A DNA stretch of 64,000 bases from an uncultured Collinsella sp. GTDB taxonomy: Bacteria; Actinomycetota; Coriobacteriia; Coriobacteriales; Coriobacteriaceae. The stretch's first letter is position 1. Every line of letters starts with the position of its first letter. The stretch is from positions 25,666 to 89,665 of the forward strand of contig CABQHT010000001.1 in the NCBI GenBank assembly GCA_902464035.1, read 5' to 3'. Below, one piece after another: positions 16,437 to 25,102 of the stretch. Made by a program: the position numbers and the translations under genes. Below the pieces are notes generated by a model. The model saw nothing but the letters and a program-made list of their open reading frames with translations, did not search any database and was not told the DNA's origin.

Positions 16437-19187
16437 GTGAGCGATTGCAAGAGGGTTTACCGTTTTGGAACCGACGCCCAGGGCACCTGTGTCACTGAGG
16501 GCGACAAATCCATGAACTTCGTGCTTGGCGGCAAAGGCGCAAACCTTGCCGAGATGAGCCGCATCGGTCTGCCGGTTCCCGGTGGCTTTACCATTACCTG
16601 CCAGACCTGTGTCGAGTACTCCGGTGCCGGCAACGTCTGGCCCGAAGGCGCACTCGATGAGATCGTTGCCGCCGAGGCGGACCTCGAGGCCCGTTGCGGC
16701 AAGAAACTCGGCGATGCCTCCGATCCGCTGCTCGTGTCGGTTCGCTCGGGCGCTCCGTTCTCCATGCCCGGCATGATGGACACGGTCCTCAACCTGGGCC
16801 TCAACGACGATTCCGTCCAGGGCCTTATCGCGCAGACGCAGAACCCGCGCTTTGCCTGGGACAGCTACCGTCGCTTTATCCAGATGTTCTCCAACGTCGT
16901 CATGGGCGTCGACGCCGACCTATTCGAGAACGCTCTGACCCAGGCCCGCCTGGTCGCCGGCGTTCGCGTCGATTCCGAGCTTTCGGCCGAGGACCTGCAG
17001 GAGCTTGTCGAGACGTTCAAGGGTATTTTCTCCGATAACGTCGAGGCGACCCTGTATCCCGAGCTTGAGGTTGCCGACGGCAAGCCCGTCTTCCCGCATG
17101 ATCCGGAGCTCCAGTTGCGCCTTGCCATCCAGGCCGTCTTTGGCAGCTGGATGAACGAGCGTGCCTGCATTTACCGCAAACAGCACGGCATCTCTGACGA
17201 GCTCGGTACCGCCGTCAACGTCCAGGCCATGGCCTTTGGCAACAAGGGCGAGACCTCTGCAACCGGCGTCGCCTTTACGCGCAACCCGGCCGACGGCACC
17301 AAGGAGTTCTATGGCGACTTTTTGGTGAATGCCCAGGGCGAGGACGTCGTCGCCGGCATCCGCAACACTGAGCCCATCGTCGACCTCAAGACCACCCCGG
17401 GCCTCGAGTCCGCTGGTGAGGAGCTCGAGCGCGTGTTCCTGACGCTCGAGGATCATTACCGCGATATGTGCGATATCGAATTCACCATCGAGCAGGGTAA
17501 ACTTTGGATGCTTCAGACCCGCGTGGGCAAGCGCACCGCTACCGCCGCGCTGCGCATCGCTATCGAGATGGTCGAGGAGGGCCTCATCACCCGCGAGGAG
17601 GCCGTGAGCCGCATTGATCCCGCGCAGCTCGATCAGCTCCTGCACCCGCAGTTCGACTCCTCCAAGAAGTACGAGGCCCTGGCCAGCGGCCTTAACGCCA
17701 GCCCCGGTGCCGCCGTGGGCGAGGTCGTGTTCTCGAGTGACGACGCCGTCGCGCGTTCCGCCGAGGGTCACAAGATCATTCTGGTTCGTTGGGAGACCAA
17801 CCCCGACGACCTGAAGGGCATGGTCGCCGCCGAGGGCATCCTGACCAGCCACGGTGGCAAGACGAGCCATGCCGCCGTTATCGCCCGCGGCATGGGTACG
17901 CCCTGCGTTTGCGGCGTTGAGCGCTTCCACATTGACGCGGCAGAGAAGGTCGTGCGCATCGAGGGCAGCGACCGCGTGCTGCGCGAGGGCGATGTCATCT
18001 CCATCGACGGCACCCAGGGTATCGTCGTCGACGGCGCGGTCGACCTGGTCTCTGCAGAGCTCACCGGCGACCTGGACACCATCCTGTCTTGGGCCGATGA
18101 GATCCGTTTGGACGAGACCGACGGTCACGCCAACCACGTGCGCGTCAACGCCGACAATCCCGAGGATGCCGAGCTCGCGCTCGAGTTTGGCGCCGAGGCC
18201 ATCGGTCTGTGCCGCACCGAGCACATGTTCCTGGGCGATCGCAAGAACATCATCCAGAGCTTTATCCTGTCTGACGATGAGGCCGTGAAGCAGCAGGCCC
18301 TGGCCGACCTGCTCAAGGTCCAGACCGAGGACTTCCTGGCGATGTTCAAGACCATGTCCGGTCGCGATGTGGTCGTCCGCCTGCTCGATCCGCCGCTTCA
18401 TGAGTTCCTGGATAATCCTCGCGAGCTCGAGGTCGCCATCACCAAGAAGGAGGCCGCCGGCGCTCCCGAGGAGGAGCTCACTGCCCTGCGCGCCCGCCTG
18501 CGTCGCATTGACGGCATGGTCGAGTCCAACCCCATGCTGGGCTTGCGCGGCGTGCGCCTGTCCGTCGTCTTTGGCGATCTGCCGCTCATGCAGGTTCGCG
18601 CCGTCGCCACGGCTGCTGCCCGCCTTATCAAGGAGGGTGTCGACCCGCGCCCCGAGATCATGGTTCCGCTCGTTTCCATCACGGCCGAGCATGTCCAGAC
18701 CCGCGAGGTTATCGAGCGCGTGATCGCCGAGGTTTCCGTCGAGGAAGGCGTCGAGCTCAATATTCCCGTGGGCACGATGCTCGAGCTGCCGCGCGCCTGC
18801 ATGGTCGCCGACGAGATCGCACATCACGCAGATTTCTTCTGCTTTGGCACCAACGACCTCACCCAGACGACCTTCGGCTTCTCCCGCGACGATGCCGAGG
18901 CCAAGTTCATTCCGCTGTACCTGCACAAGAAGATCCTGAAGGACAATCCCTTCGAGACCATCGACACGGCGGTGCTGGAGCTCGTGCGCTTGGCCGTCGA
19001 GAAGGGCCGCGCCACCAATCCCGACATGCACTTTGGCGTGTGCGGCGAGCACGGCGGCGACCCCAAGTCCATCAAGGGCCTGTTTAACGTGGCCGACGTG
19101 GACTACGTGTCCTGCTCGCCCTATCGCGTGCCCCTCGCGCGCCTGGCTGCCGCTCAGGCCAAGCTCGAGGCCAAGTGTTCCGCCTAA
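16437..19187 (+). CDS. ppdK: Pyruvate, phosphate dikinase
   Basis: 916 residues from GTG at 16437 after GAAGGGGA. ATP-grasp N-terminus (KGANLAEMSRIGLPVPGGFT), the swivelling phosphohistidine domain with GGKTSHAAVIARGMGTPCV (about residue 475-493), and a C-terminal PEP-utiliser TIM barrel ending with the catalytic cysteine in GVCGEHGGD (about 865-873). The threonine before the catalytic histidine is the site the upstream PPDK regulator would modify. The enzyme interconverts pyruvate, ATP and phosphate with PEP, AMP and PPi; in anaerobes it can run in the glycolytic direction. Confidence 0.97.
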   Translation: MSDCKRVYRFGTDAQGTCVTEGDKSMNFVLGGKGANLAEMSRIGLPVPGGFTITCQTCVEYSGAGNVWPEGALDEIVAAEADLEARCGKKLGDASDPLLVSVRSGAPFSMPGMMDTVLNLGLNDDSVQGLIAQTQNPRFAWDSYRRFIQMFSNVVMGVDADLFENALTQARLVAGVRVDSELSAEDLQELVETFKGIFSDNVEATLYPELEVADGKPVFPHDPELQLRLAIQAVFGSWMNERACIYRKQHGISDELGTAVNVQAMAFGNKGETSATGVAFTRNPADGTKEFYGDFLVNAQGEDVVAGIRNTEPIVDLKTTPGLESAGEELERVFLTLEDHYRDMCDIEFTIEQGKLWMLQTRVGKRTATAALRIAIEMVEEGLITREEAVSRIDPAQLDQLLHPQFDSSKKYEALASGLNASPGAAVGEVVFSSDDAVARSAEGHKIILVRWETNPDDLKGMVAAEGILTSHGGKTSHAAVIARGMGTPCVCGVERFHIDAAEKVVRIEGSDRVLREGDVISIDGTQGIVVDGAVDLVSAELTGDLDTILSWADEIRLDETDGHANHVRVNADNPEDAELALEFGAEAIGLCRTEHMFLGDRKNIIQSFILSDDEAVKQQALADLLKVQTEDFLAMFKTMSGRDVVVRLLDPPLHEFLDNPRELEVAITKKEAAGAPEEELTALRARLRRIDGMVESNPMLGLRGVRLSVVFGDLPLMQVRAVATAAARLIKEGVDPRPEIMVPLVSITAEHVQTREVIERVIAEVSVEEGVELNIPVGTMLELPRACMVADEIAHHADFFCFGTNDLTQTTFGFSRDDAEAKFIPLYLHKKILKDNPFETIDTAVLELVRLAVEKGRATNPDMHFGVCGEHGGDPKSIKGLFNVADVDYVSCSPYRVPLARLAAAQAKLEAKCSA

Positions 19188-19225
19188 CGTTTTGGGTTTA
19201 GACGCCTAGCGTAGCCCCCTTCATG

Positions 19226-19260
19226 CCGCCCGTCTCATTCGTGAGACGGGCGGTTATCAT
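19226..19260 (+). terminator. Probable terminator after ppdK
   Basis: CCGCCCGTCTC (19226-19236) pairs with GAGACGGGCGG (19243-19253), an 11-bp perfect stem with a six-base loop. The T-content after it is modest (TTATCATGTG), then TTTTGTCTTTTTG. Confidence 0.75.
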
Positions 19261-19299
19261 GTGCGGGTTTTGTCTTTTTGTCTGCGTAAAAAATTGTTC

Positions 19300-19327
19300 T
19301 TGCAGCAGAAACCCGCGCGTGTATACT
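19300..19327 (+). promoter_or_regulatory. Promoter of rplS
   Basis: TTGCAG (19300-19305), a 16-base spacer and TATACT (19322-19327). Expected start near 19334 gives a structured leader of about 60 bases. Confidence 0.75.
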
Positions 19328-19334
19328 CGAATAC

Positions 19335-19396
19335 GTTTGTTCAACTACGTGCCGGCCAAGGTGGTACGGCACCTCTAGAAGAGTAAGGAATTGCAC
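19335..19396 (+). promoter_or_regulatory. Candidate structured leader of rplS (L19)
   Basis: GTGCCG (19349-19354) and CGGCAC (19367-19372) form a six-base stem with a 12-base purine-rich loop, between the promoter and the ribosome site (AGTAAGGA). L19 leaders that bind L19 are known from Firmicutes; here the assignment rests only on position and this hairpin. Confidence 0.35.
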
Positions 19397-19738
19397 ATGG
19401 ATTACATCCGCGCAATCGAGCGTCAGCAGATCCGCGAGGACATTCCTCAGGTTCGCGTCGCCGACAACGTCAAGGTTCACTACCGCATTAAGGAAGGCGA
19501 CCGCGAGCGCATTCAGGTCTTCCAGGGCGACGTCATCCGCATGGCCGGCGCCGGTGCCCGCGAGACCTTCACCGTCCGCAAGATGTCCTTCGGTGTCGGT
19601 GTTGAGCGTACCTTCCCGCTTCACAGCCCCAAGATCGCCAAGCTCGAGGTCGTCCGTCATGGTCGCGTCCGTCGCGCCAAGCTGTACTACCTCCGCGACA
19701 AGGTGGGCAAGGCTGCTCGCATCCCCGAGAAGCGCTAA
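19397..19738 (+). CDS. rplS: 50S ribosomal protein L19
   Basis: 113 residues from ATG at 19397: [18 protein letters not shown], then [21 protein letters not shown] and [29 protein letters not shown], the bL19 signatures. It lies at the subunit interface of the 50S. It has its own promoter and terminator and is separated from trmD by lepB, glyQS, ppsR and ppdK, unlike the usual trmD-rplS linkage. Confidence 0.97.
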   Translation: MDYIRAIERQQIREDIPQVRVADNVKVHYRIKEGDRERIQVFQGDVIRMAGAGARETFTVRKMSFGVGVERTFPLHSPKIAKLEVVRHGRVRRAKLYYLRDKVGKAARIPEKR

Positions 19739-19772
19739 GAAGATCGCAGCGTCTGTCCACTCGTTTGGACAC

Positions 19773-19803
19773 AAGGGTCACCTTCGGGTGGCCCTTCTTT
19801 TTA
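19773..19803 (+). terminator. Terminator after rplS
   Basis: AAGGGTCACC (19773-19782) pairs with GGTGGCCCTT (19787-19796) around a TTCG tetraloop, followed by CTTTTTT. Confidence 0.93.
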
Positions 19804-19831
19804 TCTGATTTGCATGCAAGGAGGGCCTGGT

Positions 19832-20620
19832 ATGGCCAACATGACGAGCTCGGTTTCGGCATCGCAGGTTGCCGGTGAGTTGGCGAGCGCCACGTTCGAG
19901 GAGATTCCCGCCCTCGTGGAGCATTATCGCGAGGATCCGCGCCAGCAGGTGATCAAGGCTTGCGAGCGTGCCCTTAAGCGTCATGCCAAGGAGCTTGCCG
20001 AGCGCGAGCGCGTCAACGGCATGTATCAGCTTATGCATGAGCTCGGCGGTGATGGTTTGGTCGTGGGCGTCGACGAGGTGGGTCGCGGATCGGTGGCCGG
20101 TCCTTTGACGGTATGCGCCGTCTGCCTTCCTATGGAGCCGCGCGTCTGGGGCATCAACGATTCCAAAAAGCTCACGCCGGCGCGCCGCGAGTTGCTCTCA
20201 GTGAAGATTGCCGAGGTGGCGACGGCAATTGGTTTTTGCCATATCGCGCCTAAGGATATCGATGAGATGGGCATGGCCCGCGCCATTCGAGCCGCTGTCG
20301 CGGGCGCCGTGGCCGATACGGGGCTCGAGCCCGATTGCGTGCTTATGGACGGTAACCCCTTGGGCGCCGTTCCCAACGAGCGCGACGTGGTGAAGGGCGA
20401 TGCCAAGATCGCCTGTATCGCCGCGGCGTCCATCATGGCCAAGGTCACGCGTGATGAGATGATGGTCGAGTACGATGCCGAGTATCCCGAGTACCATTTG
20501 GCCGAATCGAAAGGCTACGCAAGCCCCGAGCACATCGAGGCCATTCGCAAACATGGACTTTGTCCACTGCACCGCGTGAGCTTTTGCGGAAACTTTCTGC
20601 AGACTGAGCGCCTTTTCTAG
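19832..20620 (+). CDS. rnhB: Ribonuclease HII
   Basis: 262 residues from ATG at 19832, with AAGGAGGG at 19818-19825 (an ATG at 19814 precedes that site and is unlikely). The catalytic motif GVDEVGRGSVAGPL puts the first acidic pair at D81-E82; further family blocks are INDSKKLTPARRELL and ESKGYASPEHIEAI. An N-terminal helical extension of about 75 residues resembles the longer Gram-positive RNase HII type. It cuts RNA in RNA-DNA hybrids and single misincorporated ribonucleotides. It lies between two terminators. Confidence 0.94.
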   Translation: MANMTSSVSASQVAGELASATFEEIPALVEHYREDPRQQVIKACERALKRHAKELAERERVNGMYQLMHELGGDGLVVGVDEVGRGSVAGPLTVCAVCLPMEPRVWGINDSKKLTPARRELLSVKIAEVATAIGFCHIAPKDIDEMGMARAIRAAVAGAVADTGLEPDCVLMDGNPLGAVPNERDVVKGDAKIACIAAASIMAKVTRDEMMVEYDAEYPEYHLAESKGYASPEHIEAIRKHGLCPLHRVSFCGNFLQTERLF

Positions 20621-20669
20621 GTCAATTGTGGAGACAGGGACCTCAGGGGTTTTATAAACCTGCTGGTAG

Positions 20670-20711
20670 CGGGCCGTATGCAACACCATTGCTGCGTACG
20701 GCCCGTTTTTT
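20670..20711 (+). terminator. Terminator after rnhB
   Basis: CGGGCCGTA (20670-20678) pairs with TACGGCCCG (20697-20705), extended by TGCA/TGCG, with a T6 run at 20706-20711. Confidence 0.92.
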
Positions 20712-20721
20712 GACGGCATTT

Positions 20722-20738
20722 GGTCAGCTTTTGGTTTG
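20722..20738 (+). promoter_or_regulatory. Candidate competence-operon box, copy 1 (before yraN-comM-dprA)
   Basis: GGTCAGCTTTTGGTTTG, identical to 49114-49130 before comEA-comEC. It lies 88 bases before the yraN start (92 bases in the other operon), right after the rnhB terminator. No ordinary -10 is visible at the expected distance in either copy. Confidence 0.5.
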
Positions 20739-20809
20739 CTTCCGGTACTTACCCGCATGAAAGGTGCCCTCATCATCGGGGCAATGCAGCGTGCGGGAAA
20801 GGAGACCCC

Positions 20810-21295
20810 ATGAGTGCCGCAAGCAAAAAGAGCAAGACGCAGCAGCTCAAGGAGCGTTGGGAAAACGGCGAGCTCGACTGCGGGGCGATGACGCCCGAGT
20901 TTATCAAGGGACTCAGTCCCCGCGAGCTGGGCATGCTGGGCGAGCTGATCACCATCGACTACTTTAACGAGCGCGGCTACACCTTGCTGGAGCAGGGTTA
21001 TCGTTGCACCGAGGGCGAGGCCGATCTGGTGCTGCTCGATGAGCTCGACGATGTCGTGGTGATGGCCGAGGTCAAGACCAGACGCGTTGCACTGGATTGC
21101 AGCACGCGGGTCTTTCCCGAGGAGGCCGTGGACGCTCAAAAGCAACGCCGCTACCGCCGCATCGCAAGTTGCTATCTCATGGAGCATTATCCGCTCAAGG
21201 CGATTCGCTTCGATGCCGTGGGTGTCACCATTCGTGGCGGGCATATCGCTGAGATCGAGCATCAGTACAACGCGTTCGATTGGCAGGTGTCGTGA
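20810..21295 (+). CDS. yraN: UPF0102 (YraN) family endonuclease-fold protein
   Basis: 161 residues from ATG at 20810 after GGAAAGGAG. The family core is visible: LGELITIDYFNERGYTLLEQGYR, GEADLVLLDE and VMAEVKTRR give the E-D-ExK arrangement of the restriction-endonuclease fold. Function is unproven; the gene is often next to rnhB and comM. A 50-residue charged N-terminus precedes the domain. Its TGA overlaps comM's ATG by one base, so it is the first gene of a five-gene unit running to xerC. Confidence 0.9.
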   Translation: MSAASKKSKTQQLKERWENGELDCGAMTPEFIKGLSPRELGMLGELITIDYFNERGYTLLEQGYRCTEGEADLVLLDELDDVVVMAEVKTRRVALDCSTRVFPEEAVDAQKQRRYRRIASCYLMEHYPLKAIRFDAVGVTIRGGHIAEIEHQYNAFDWQVS

Positions 21296-22818
21296 TGGCG
21301 TTCGAGACGTTTGCCGTTCACGCGGCCTGCATCCGTGGCGTCGAGGCGATTCACGTCACGGTCGAGGTCTCGCTTGCCGGTGGTGTTCCGGGCATCCAAA
21401 TGCTCGGCATTCCGAGTATGGAGGTGATGGAGTCACGCGGTCGTATTCGCTGCGCGATGCGCTCCGCCGGGTTCGAGATCCCACGCTCGGGCATTACGGT
21501 CAACCTAGCGCCCGGCGATATTCGCAAGACCGGTAGCGGCTTTGATCTGCCCATCGCCATCGCGGTTCTGGCGGCCGATGGGCAGATTCCCCGTGACAAC
21601 CTCGATCGCTGCCTTATCGCCGGCGAGCTCGGCTTGGACGGTACGGTGCTTCCCGTCAAGGGCGAGGTGGCGTTTCAGTTATTGGCGCGTGATATGGGGC
21701 TGTCCTTTATCGCCGGCAGGTCCGATCAGCATGTGCCGCTTGCGGGCGTTGATTGCGGATTTATCGATCATTTGTCTCAGCTTGCCCATGGCATGGGCGA
21801 TGCCGCGCGGCACTACTTGGATTCTGAAGTGCTCGAGGCGACCTTTGAGCCCGAACTCGACTATGCCGACGTACTGGGGCAGGAGGTCGCCAAGCGCGGC
21901 ATGGCACTGGCGGCAGCGGGTGAGCTCGGTTTGCTTATGATCGGGTCCCCGGGATCGGGCAAGACGATGCTCGCGCGTCGTATGACCGGCATCCTGCCCG
22001 AGCTTTCCGTTGAGGATCAACAGGAGGCGCTGTGCATCCATTCGGTTTTGGGTGAGAACATTGATGGCTTGTTGGCGGGGCACCGGCCCTTCCGCAGTCC
22101 CCATCACAGTATTTCGACCCCAGGTCTTATCGGCGGTGGGCGCCCGGTGCACCCGGGTGAGATCAGCCTTGCTCATGGCGGCGTGCTCTTTTTGGACGAG
22201 CTTGCTGAGTTTCCCACGGGTGTGCTGCAGACGCTGCGTCAGCCCATCGAACGCGGCTATGTGAGGATCGTGCGCGTCGACGGGGCTTTTACCTTCCCGT
22301 CGCGCTTTCAGCTGCTGGCTGCGAGCAATCCCTGCCCCTGCGGCTTTTTGGGCGATCGTGAGGTACCGTGTCGCTGCTCGGCAGCGATGGTCGAGCGCTA
22401 TCGGTCTAAACTGCGCGGTCCCTTGGCCGACCGTATCGACATGATGATCGATGTGACCCGTCCCGACCCTCAGGTGATTATCGAGGGCGCGGAGGGTATG
22501 TCGTCAGCTGAGTTACGTGACTACGTTGTGCGCGGTCGCGCTTTTCGCGCTTGGCGCGAATCCCGTATGGACGATGCTGATGCCGAGGCCGGGGATGACG
22601 AGACACGGTCCATTGACGGCGTCGTTTCGACCTTTGAGCTCGATGATGCGGCGGAGAAGTGTGTGCTCGGCCTGTCGAAGCGCACGCATCTCACGGGCCG
22701 CGGCATCGTGCGCCTGGTGCGCATCGCGCGTACAATCGCTGACGTCGCCGAGAGCGAGCAGGTGACGCAGGACCATGTGCTCGAGGCGGCGATGTACCAG
22801 GGAAGGAGGGACCAATGA
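21295..22818 (+). CDS. comM: YifB/ComM-family AAA+ ATPase (Mg-chelatase-like)
   Basis: 507 residues from ATG at 21295. N-terminal ChlI-like domain (IQMLGIPSMEVMESRGRIRCAM; VNLAPGDIRKTGSGFDLPIA split over residues 38-88), Walker A GSPGSGKTML (about 218-227), Walker B VLFLDELAEF (about 298-307) and a C-terminal helical domain. ComM is a hexameric helicase that promotes branch migration during natural transformation in Gram-negative species. It overlaps dprA by four bases (ATGA), joining two transformation genes. Confidence 0.94.
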   Translation: MAFETFAVHAACIRGVEAIHVTVEVSLAGGVPGIQMLGIPSMEVMESRGRIRCAMRSAGFEIPRSGITVNLAPGDIRKTGSGFDLPIAIAVLAADGQIPRDNLDRCLIAGELGLDGTVLPVKGEVAFQLLARDMGLSFIAGRSDQHVPLAGVDCGFIDHLSQLAHGMGDAARHYLDSEVLEATFEPELDYADVLGQEVAKRGMALAAAGELGLLMIGSPGSGKTMLARRMTGILPELSVEDQQEALCIHSVLGENIDGLLAGHRPFRSPHHSISTPGLIGGGRPVHPGEISLAHGGVLFLDELAEFPTGVLQTLRQPIERGYVRIVRVDGAFTFPSRFQLLAASNPCPCGFLGDREVPCRCSAAMVERYRSKLRGPLADRIDMMIDVTRPDPQVIIEGAEGMSSAELRDYVVRGRAFRAWRESRMDDADAEAGDDETRSIDGVVSTFELDDAAEKCVLGLSKRTHLTGRGIVRLVRIARTIADVAESEQVTQDHVLEAAMYQGRRDQ

Positions 22819-23750
22819 TAGCCGAGGGGACCTACGAGCTGCATCCAGGTGATGCGTTGTATCCCGGGACCGTTTTGGAGCTTTCTGATGTACCCCAGAC
22901 GCTTTATGTGCGCGGCAACCCCGAGGTGCTTTCGACACCCGCGCTCTCCATCATCGGCGCGCGCAAGGCCTCGCCGTATGGTCTTGCCGTGGCAGAGCTT
23001 GCGGCAAAGGTGGCGGTCGAGGCGGGAGTGACGGTAGTTTCGGGCGGCGCGGTCGGTTGTGACCAGGCCTCGGGTTGGGCTGCGGTCAACGCCGGCGGCA
23101 AACACGTCGTGGTGCTGGGGACGGGCGCCGACGTGGTCTACCCGCGTTCGAGCGCGGGGCTTATTATGCGCACGCTCGATACGGGTGGCGCGGTCGTGTC
23201 GATCTCTCCGTGGGGCATGGGTCCGCGCAAGTTTGCCTTTCCGCGCCGCAATCGCGTGATCGCGGCCCTGTCGCAAGCCCTCTTTGTTTCCGAGGCGGGT
23301 ATGCCTTCCGGGACGTTTTCTACAGCCGAGGCTGCTATGGATTTGGGGCGCGAACTTCTTGTCGTGCCGGGGTCGATCCTATCGCCCGAGTCGCGTGGCA
23401 CGAATTACCTCATTGCGAACGGTGCTTGCTGCATCATCGACGAGGAATCTATCGAGATGGCTATCTCACGCATCTACGGCACCCTGCGCTACTCGCGCCC
23501 CGATGCTCCCGGCATTGCCGACCTGGATCCAACACAGCAGACCGTGATGCATGCGCTCATCGCCTCTCCGCTCAAGGTCGACGACATTGCGGTGCTCGTC
23601 TCGCTCGATGCTGTCGGCGTACTTAAGCTCCTGGGTTCGCTTGAGCTCGAGGGTCTTATCGAGCGCATGATGGATGGAAGGTATGCGCCCTCCAAGTTTG
23701 CCCTTCACGCCCAGACACCCTTCGGTCACAATGGAAAACATGTCAATTAG
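22815..23750 (+). CDS. dprA: DNA-processing protein DprA
   Basis: 311 residues. Rossmann-like DprA core: LSIIGARKASPYG (about 48-60), TVVSGGAVGCDQASGWAAV (about 73-91; the family more often reads SGLARGID), NRVIAALSQALFV and the GTNYLIANGA loop. A C-terminal winged-helix-like domain (about 235-300) follows. The N-terminal SAM/HhH domain present in longer homologues is missing. DprA binds incoming single-stranded DNA and loads RecA. It lies between comM and trmFO. Confidence 0.94.
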   Translation: MIAEGTYELHPGDALYPGTVLELSDVPQTLYVRGNPEVLSTPALSIIGARKASPYGLAVAELAAKVAVEAGVTVVSGGAVGCDQASGWAAVNAGGKHVVVLGTGADVVYPRSSAGLIMRTLDTGGAVVSISPWGMGPRKFAFPRRNRVIAALSQALFVSEAGMPSGTFSTAEAAMDLGRELLVVPGSILSPESRGTNYLIANGACCIIDEESIEMAISRIYGTLRYSRPDAPGIADLDPTQQTVMHALIASPLKVDDIAVLVSLDAVGVLKLLGSLELEGLIERMMDGRYAPSKFALHAQTPFGHNGKHVN

Positions 23751-23764
23751 AAAGGTGTTTGCAG

Positions 23765-25102
23765 ATGCTGTTTGATCAGGTGACGGTTATCGGTGGCGGT
23801 CTGGCGGGTTCGGAATGCGCGATCCAGCTGGCAGACCGCGGTTTTGCCGTTAAGCTGTGCGAGATGCGCCCCCAGGTTAGCTCCCCGGCTCACCATACCG
23901 ATCACTTGGCAGAGCTCGTCTGCTCCAATTCGTTTAAGTCGACCCGTCCGGATTCCGCGGCTGGTTTGCTGAAGGCCGAGCTTGAGCGCATGGGTTCAGT
24001 CCTACTCGGTTGCGCCCATCGCGCGGCTGTTCCCGCCGGCGGTGCCCTGGCGGTCGACCGCGTCAAGTTTTCCGAGCTTGTCGAGGCCGAGGTTGCCGCC
24101 CGTCCCAATATCGAGGTCGTGCACGGCGAGGTCACACAGATTCCCGAGGGCCACGTGGTCATTGCCGCCGGCCCCTTGTGCTCGCCGGCGCTGAGCGAAG
24201 AGGTCATGAAGCTCGTCGGTGGCGACGCCCTTGCGTTCTTCGATGCCGCGGCGCCGATCGTCGATGCCTCCACGCTCGATATGGACGTGCTGTTCTCGCA
24301 GTCGCGCTACGAGGAGCAGGGGAGCGGCGACTATCTCAACGCTCCGCTCAACAAGGAGGAGTACGAGGCCTTTATCGAGGCGCTTACCACGGCCGACCGC
24401 GTGGTGCTCAAGGACTTTGAGGGCGGCGATCTGTTCCAGGCCTGCCAGCCTGCCGAGGAAGTTGCGCGCACCGGCAAGGACGCCATTCGCTTTGGCGCCA
24501 TGAAGCCCGTCGGCCTCACCGACCCGCGAACCGGTCGTCGTCCCTGGGCGGCGATTCAGCTGCGTGCCGAGAACAAGGAGAAGACCGCCTATAACCTGGT
24601 GGGCTTCCAGACCAACTTGACCTTTGGCGAGCAGAAGCGCGTCTTCCATATGGTGCCGGGCCTGGAGAACGCTGAGTTCTTCCGCTACGGTGTCATGCAC
24701 CGTAATACCTTTGTCGACGCCCCGCACGTGCTCGATGGCACCTTTGCCGTGCCTGGTACCGGCGTGCGCCTGGCCGGTCAGATCACCGGCACCGAGGGGT
24801 ACATGGAAGCCGTGGCGACCGGTCTGCTCGCGGCGCTCAACACCTATGCCGAGGCTATCGGTGTCGCGGGCGTCGAGTTGCCGCGCGTGGGCGCCCTGGG
24901 TGCGCTCGTGGGCTATGCGACCGATCCTGCCACCGTGGGCTATCAGCCTATGCATGTCAACTTTGGCCTGGTGCCGCCACTCGAGGATGGTAAGCGCCGC
25001 AGCAAGCGCGAACGCTACCAGGCCTATGCGGACCGTGCGCTCGAGGCCCTTGATGCCTATCTGGCCACTCGTCCTGATCTGTTTGGAGGCGACCGGTCAT
25101 AG
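23765..25102 (+). CDS. trmFO: tRNA (uracil54-C5)-methyltransferase, folate/FAD-dependent
   Basis: 445 residues from ATG at 23765 (TTG at 23759 is possible; GAAAGGTG lies at 23750-23757). The FAD-binding VTVIGGGLAGSECAIQLADRG opens the protein; the family blocks LVCSNSFKS and TGRRPWAAIQLRAEN follow. It makes ribothymidine 54 using methylenetetrahydrofolate, the Gram-positive route. Placement after dprA and before xerC is a conserved Gram-positive order (with topA often between, absent here). Its stop overlaps the proposed xerC start. Confidence 0.95.
   Translation: MLFDQVTVIGGGLAGSECAIQLADRGFAVKLCEMRPQVSSPAHHTDHLAELVCSNSFKSTRPDSAAGLLKAELERMGSVLLGCAHRAAVPAGGALAVDRVKFSELVEAEVAARPNIEVVHGEVTQIPEGHVVIAAGPLCSPALSEEVMKLVGGDALAFFDAAAPIVDASTLDMDVLFSQSRYEEQGSGDYLNAPLNKEEYEAFIEALTTADRVVLKDFEGGDLFQACQPAEEVARTGKDAIRFGAMKPVGLTDPRTGRRPWAAIQLRAENKEKTAYNLVGFQTNLTFGEQKRVFHMVPGLENAEFFRYGVMHRNTFVDAPHVLDGTFAVPGTGVRLAGQITGTEGYMEAVATGLLAALNTYAEAIGVAGVELPRVGALGALVGYATDPATVGYQPMHVNFGLVPPLEDGKRRSKRERYQAYADRALEALDAYLATRPDLFGGDRS

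Noticed and set aside
22275..22290. GACGGGGCTTTTA in comM as a further dispersed repeat
   Set aside because: It lies in conserved coding sequence and lacks the TAGCTA ends.
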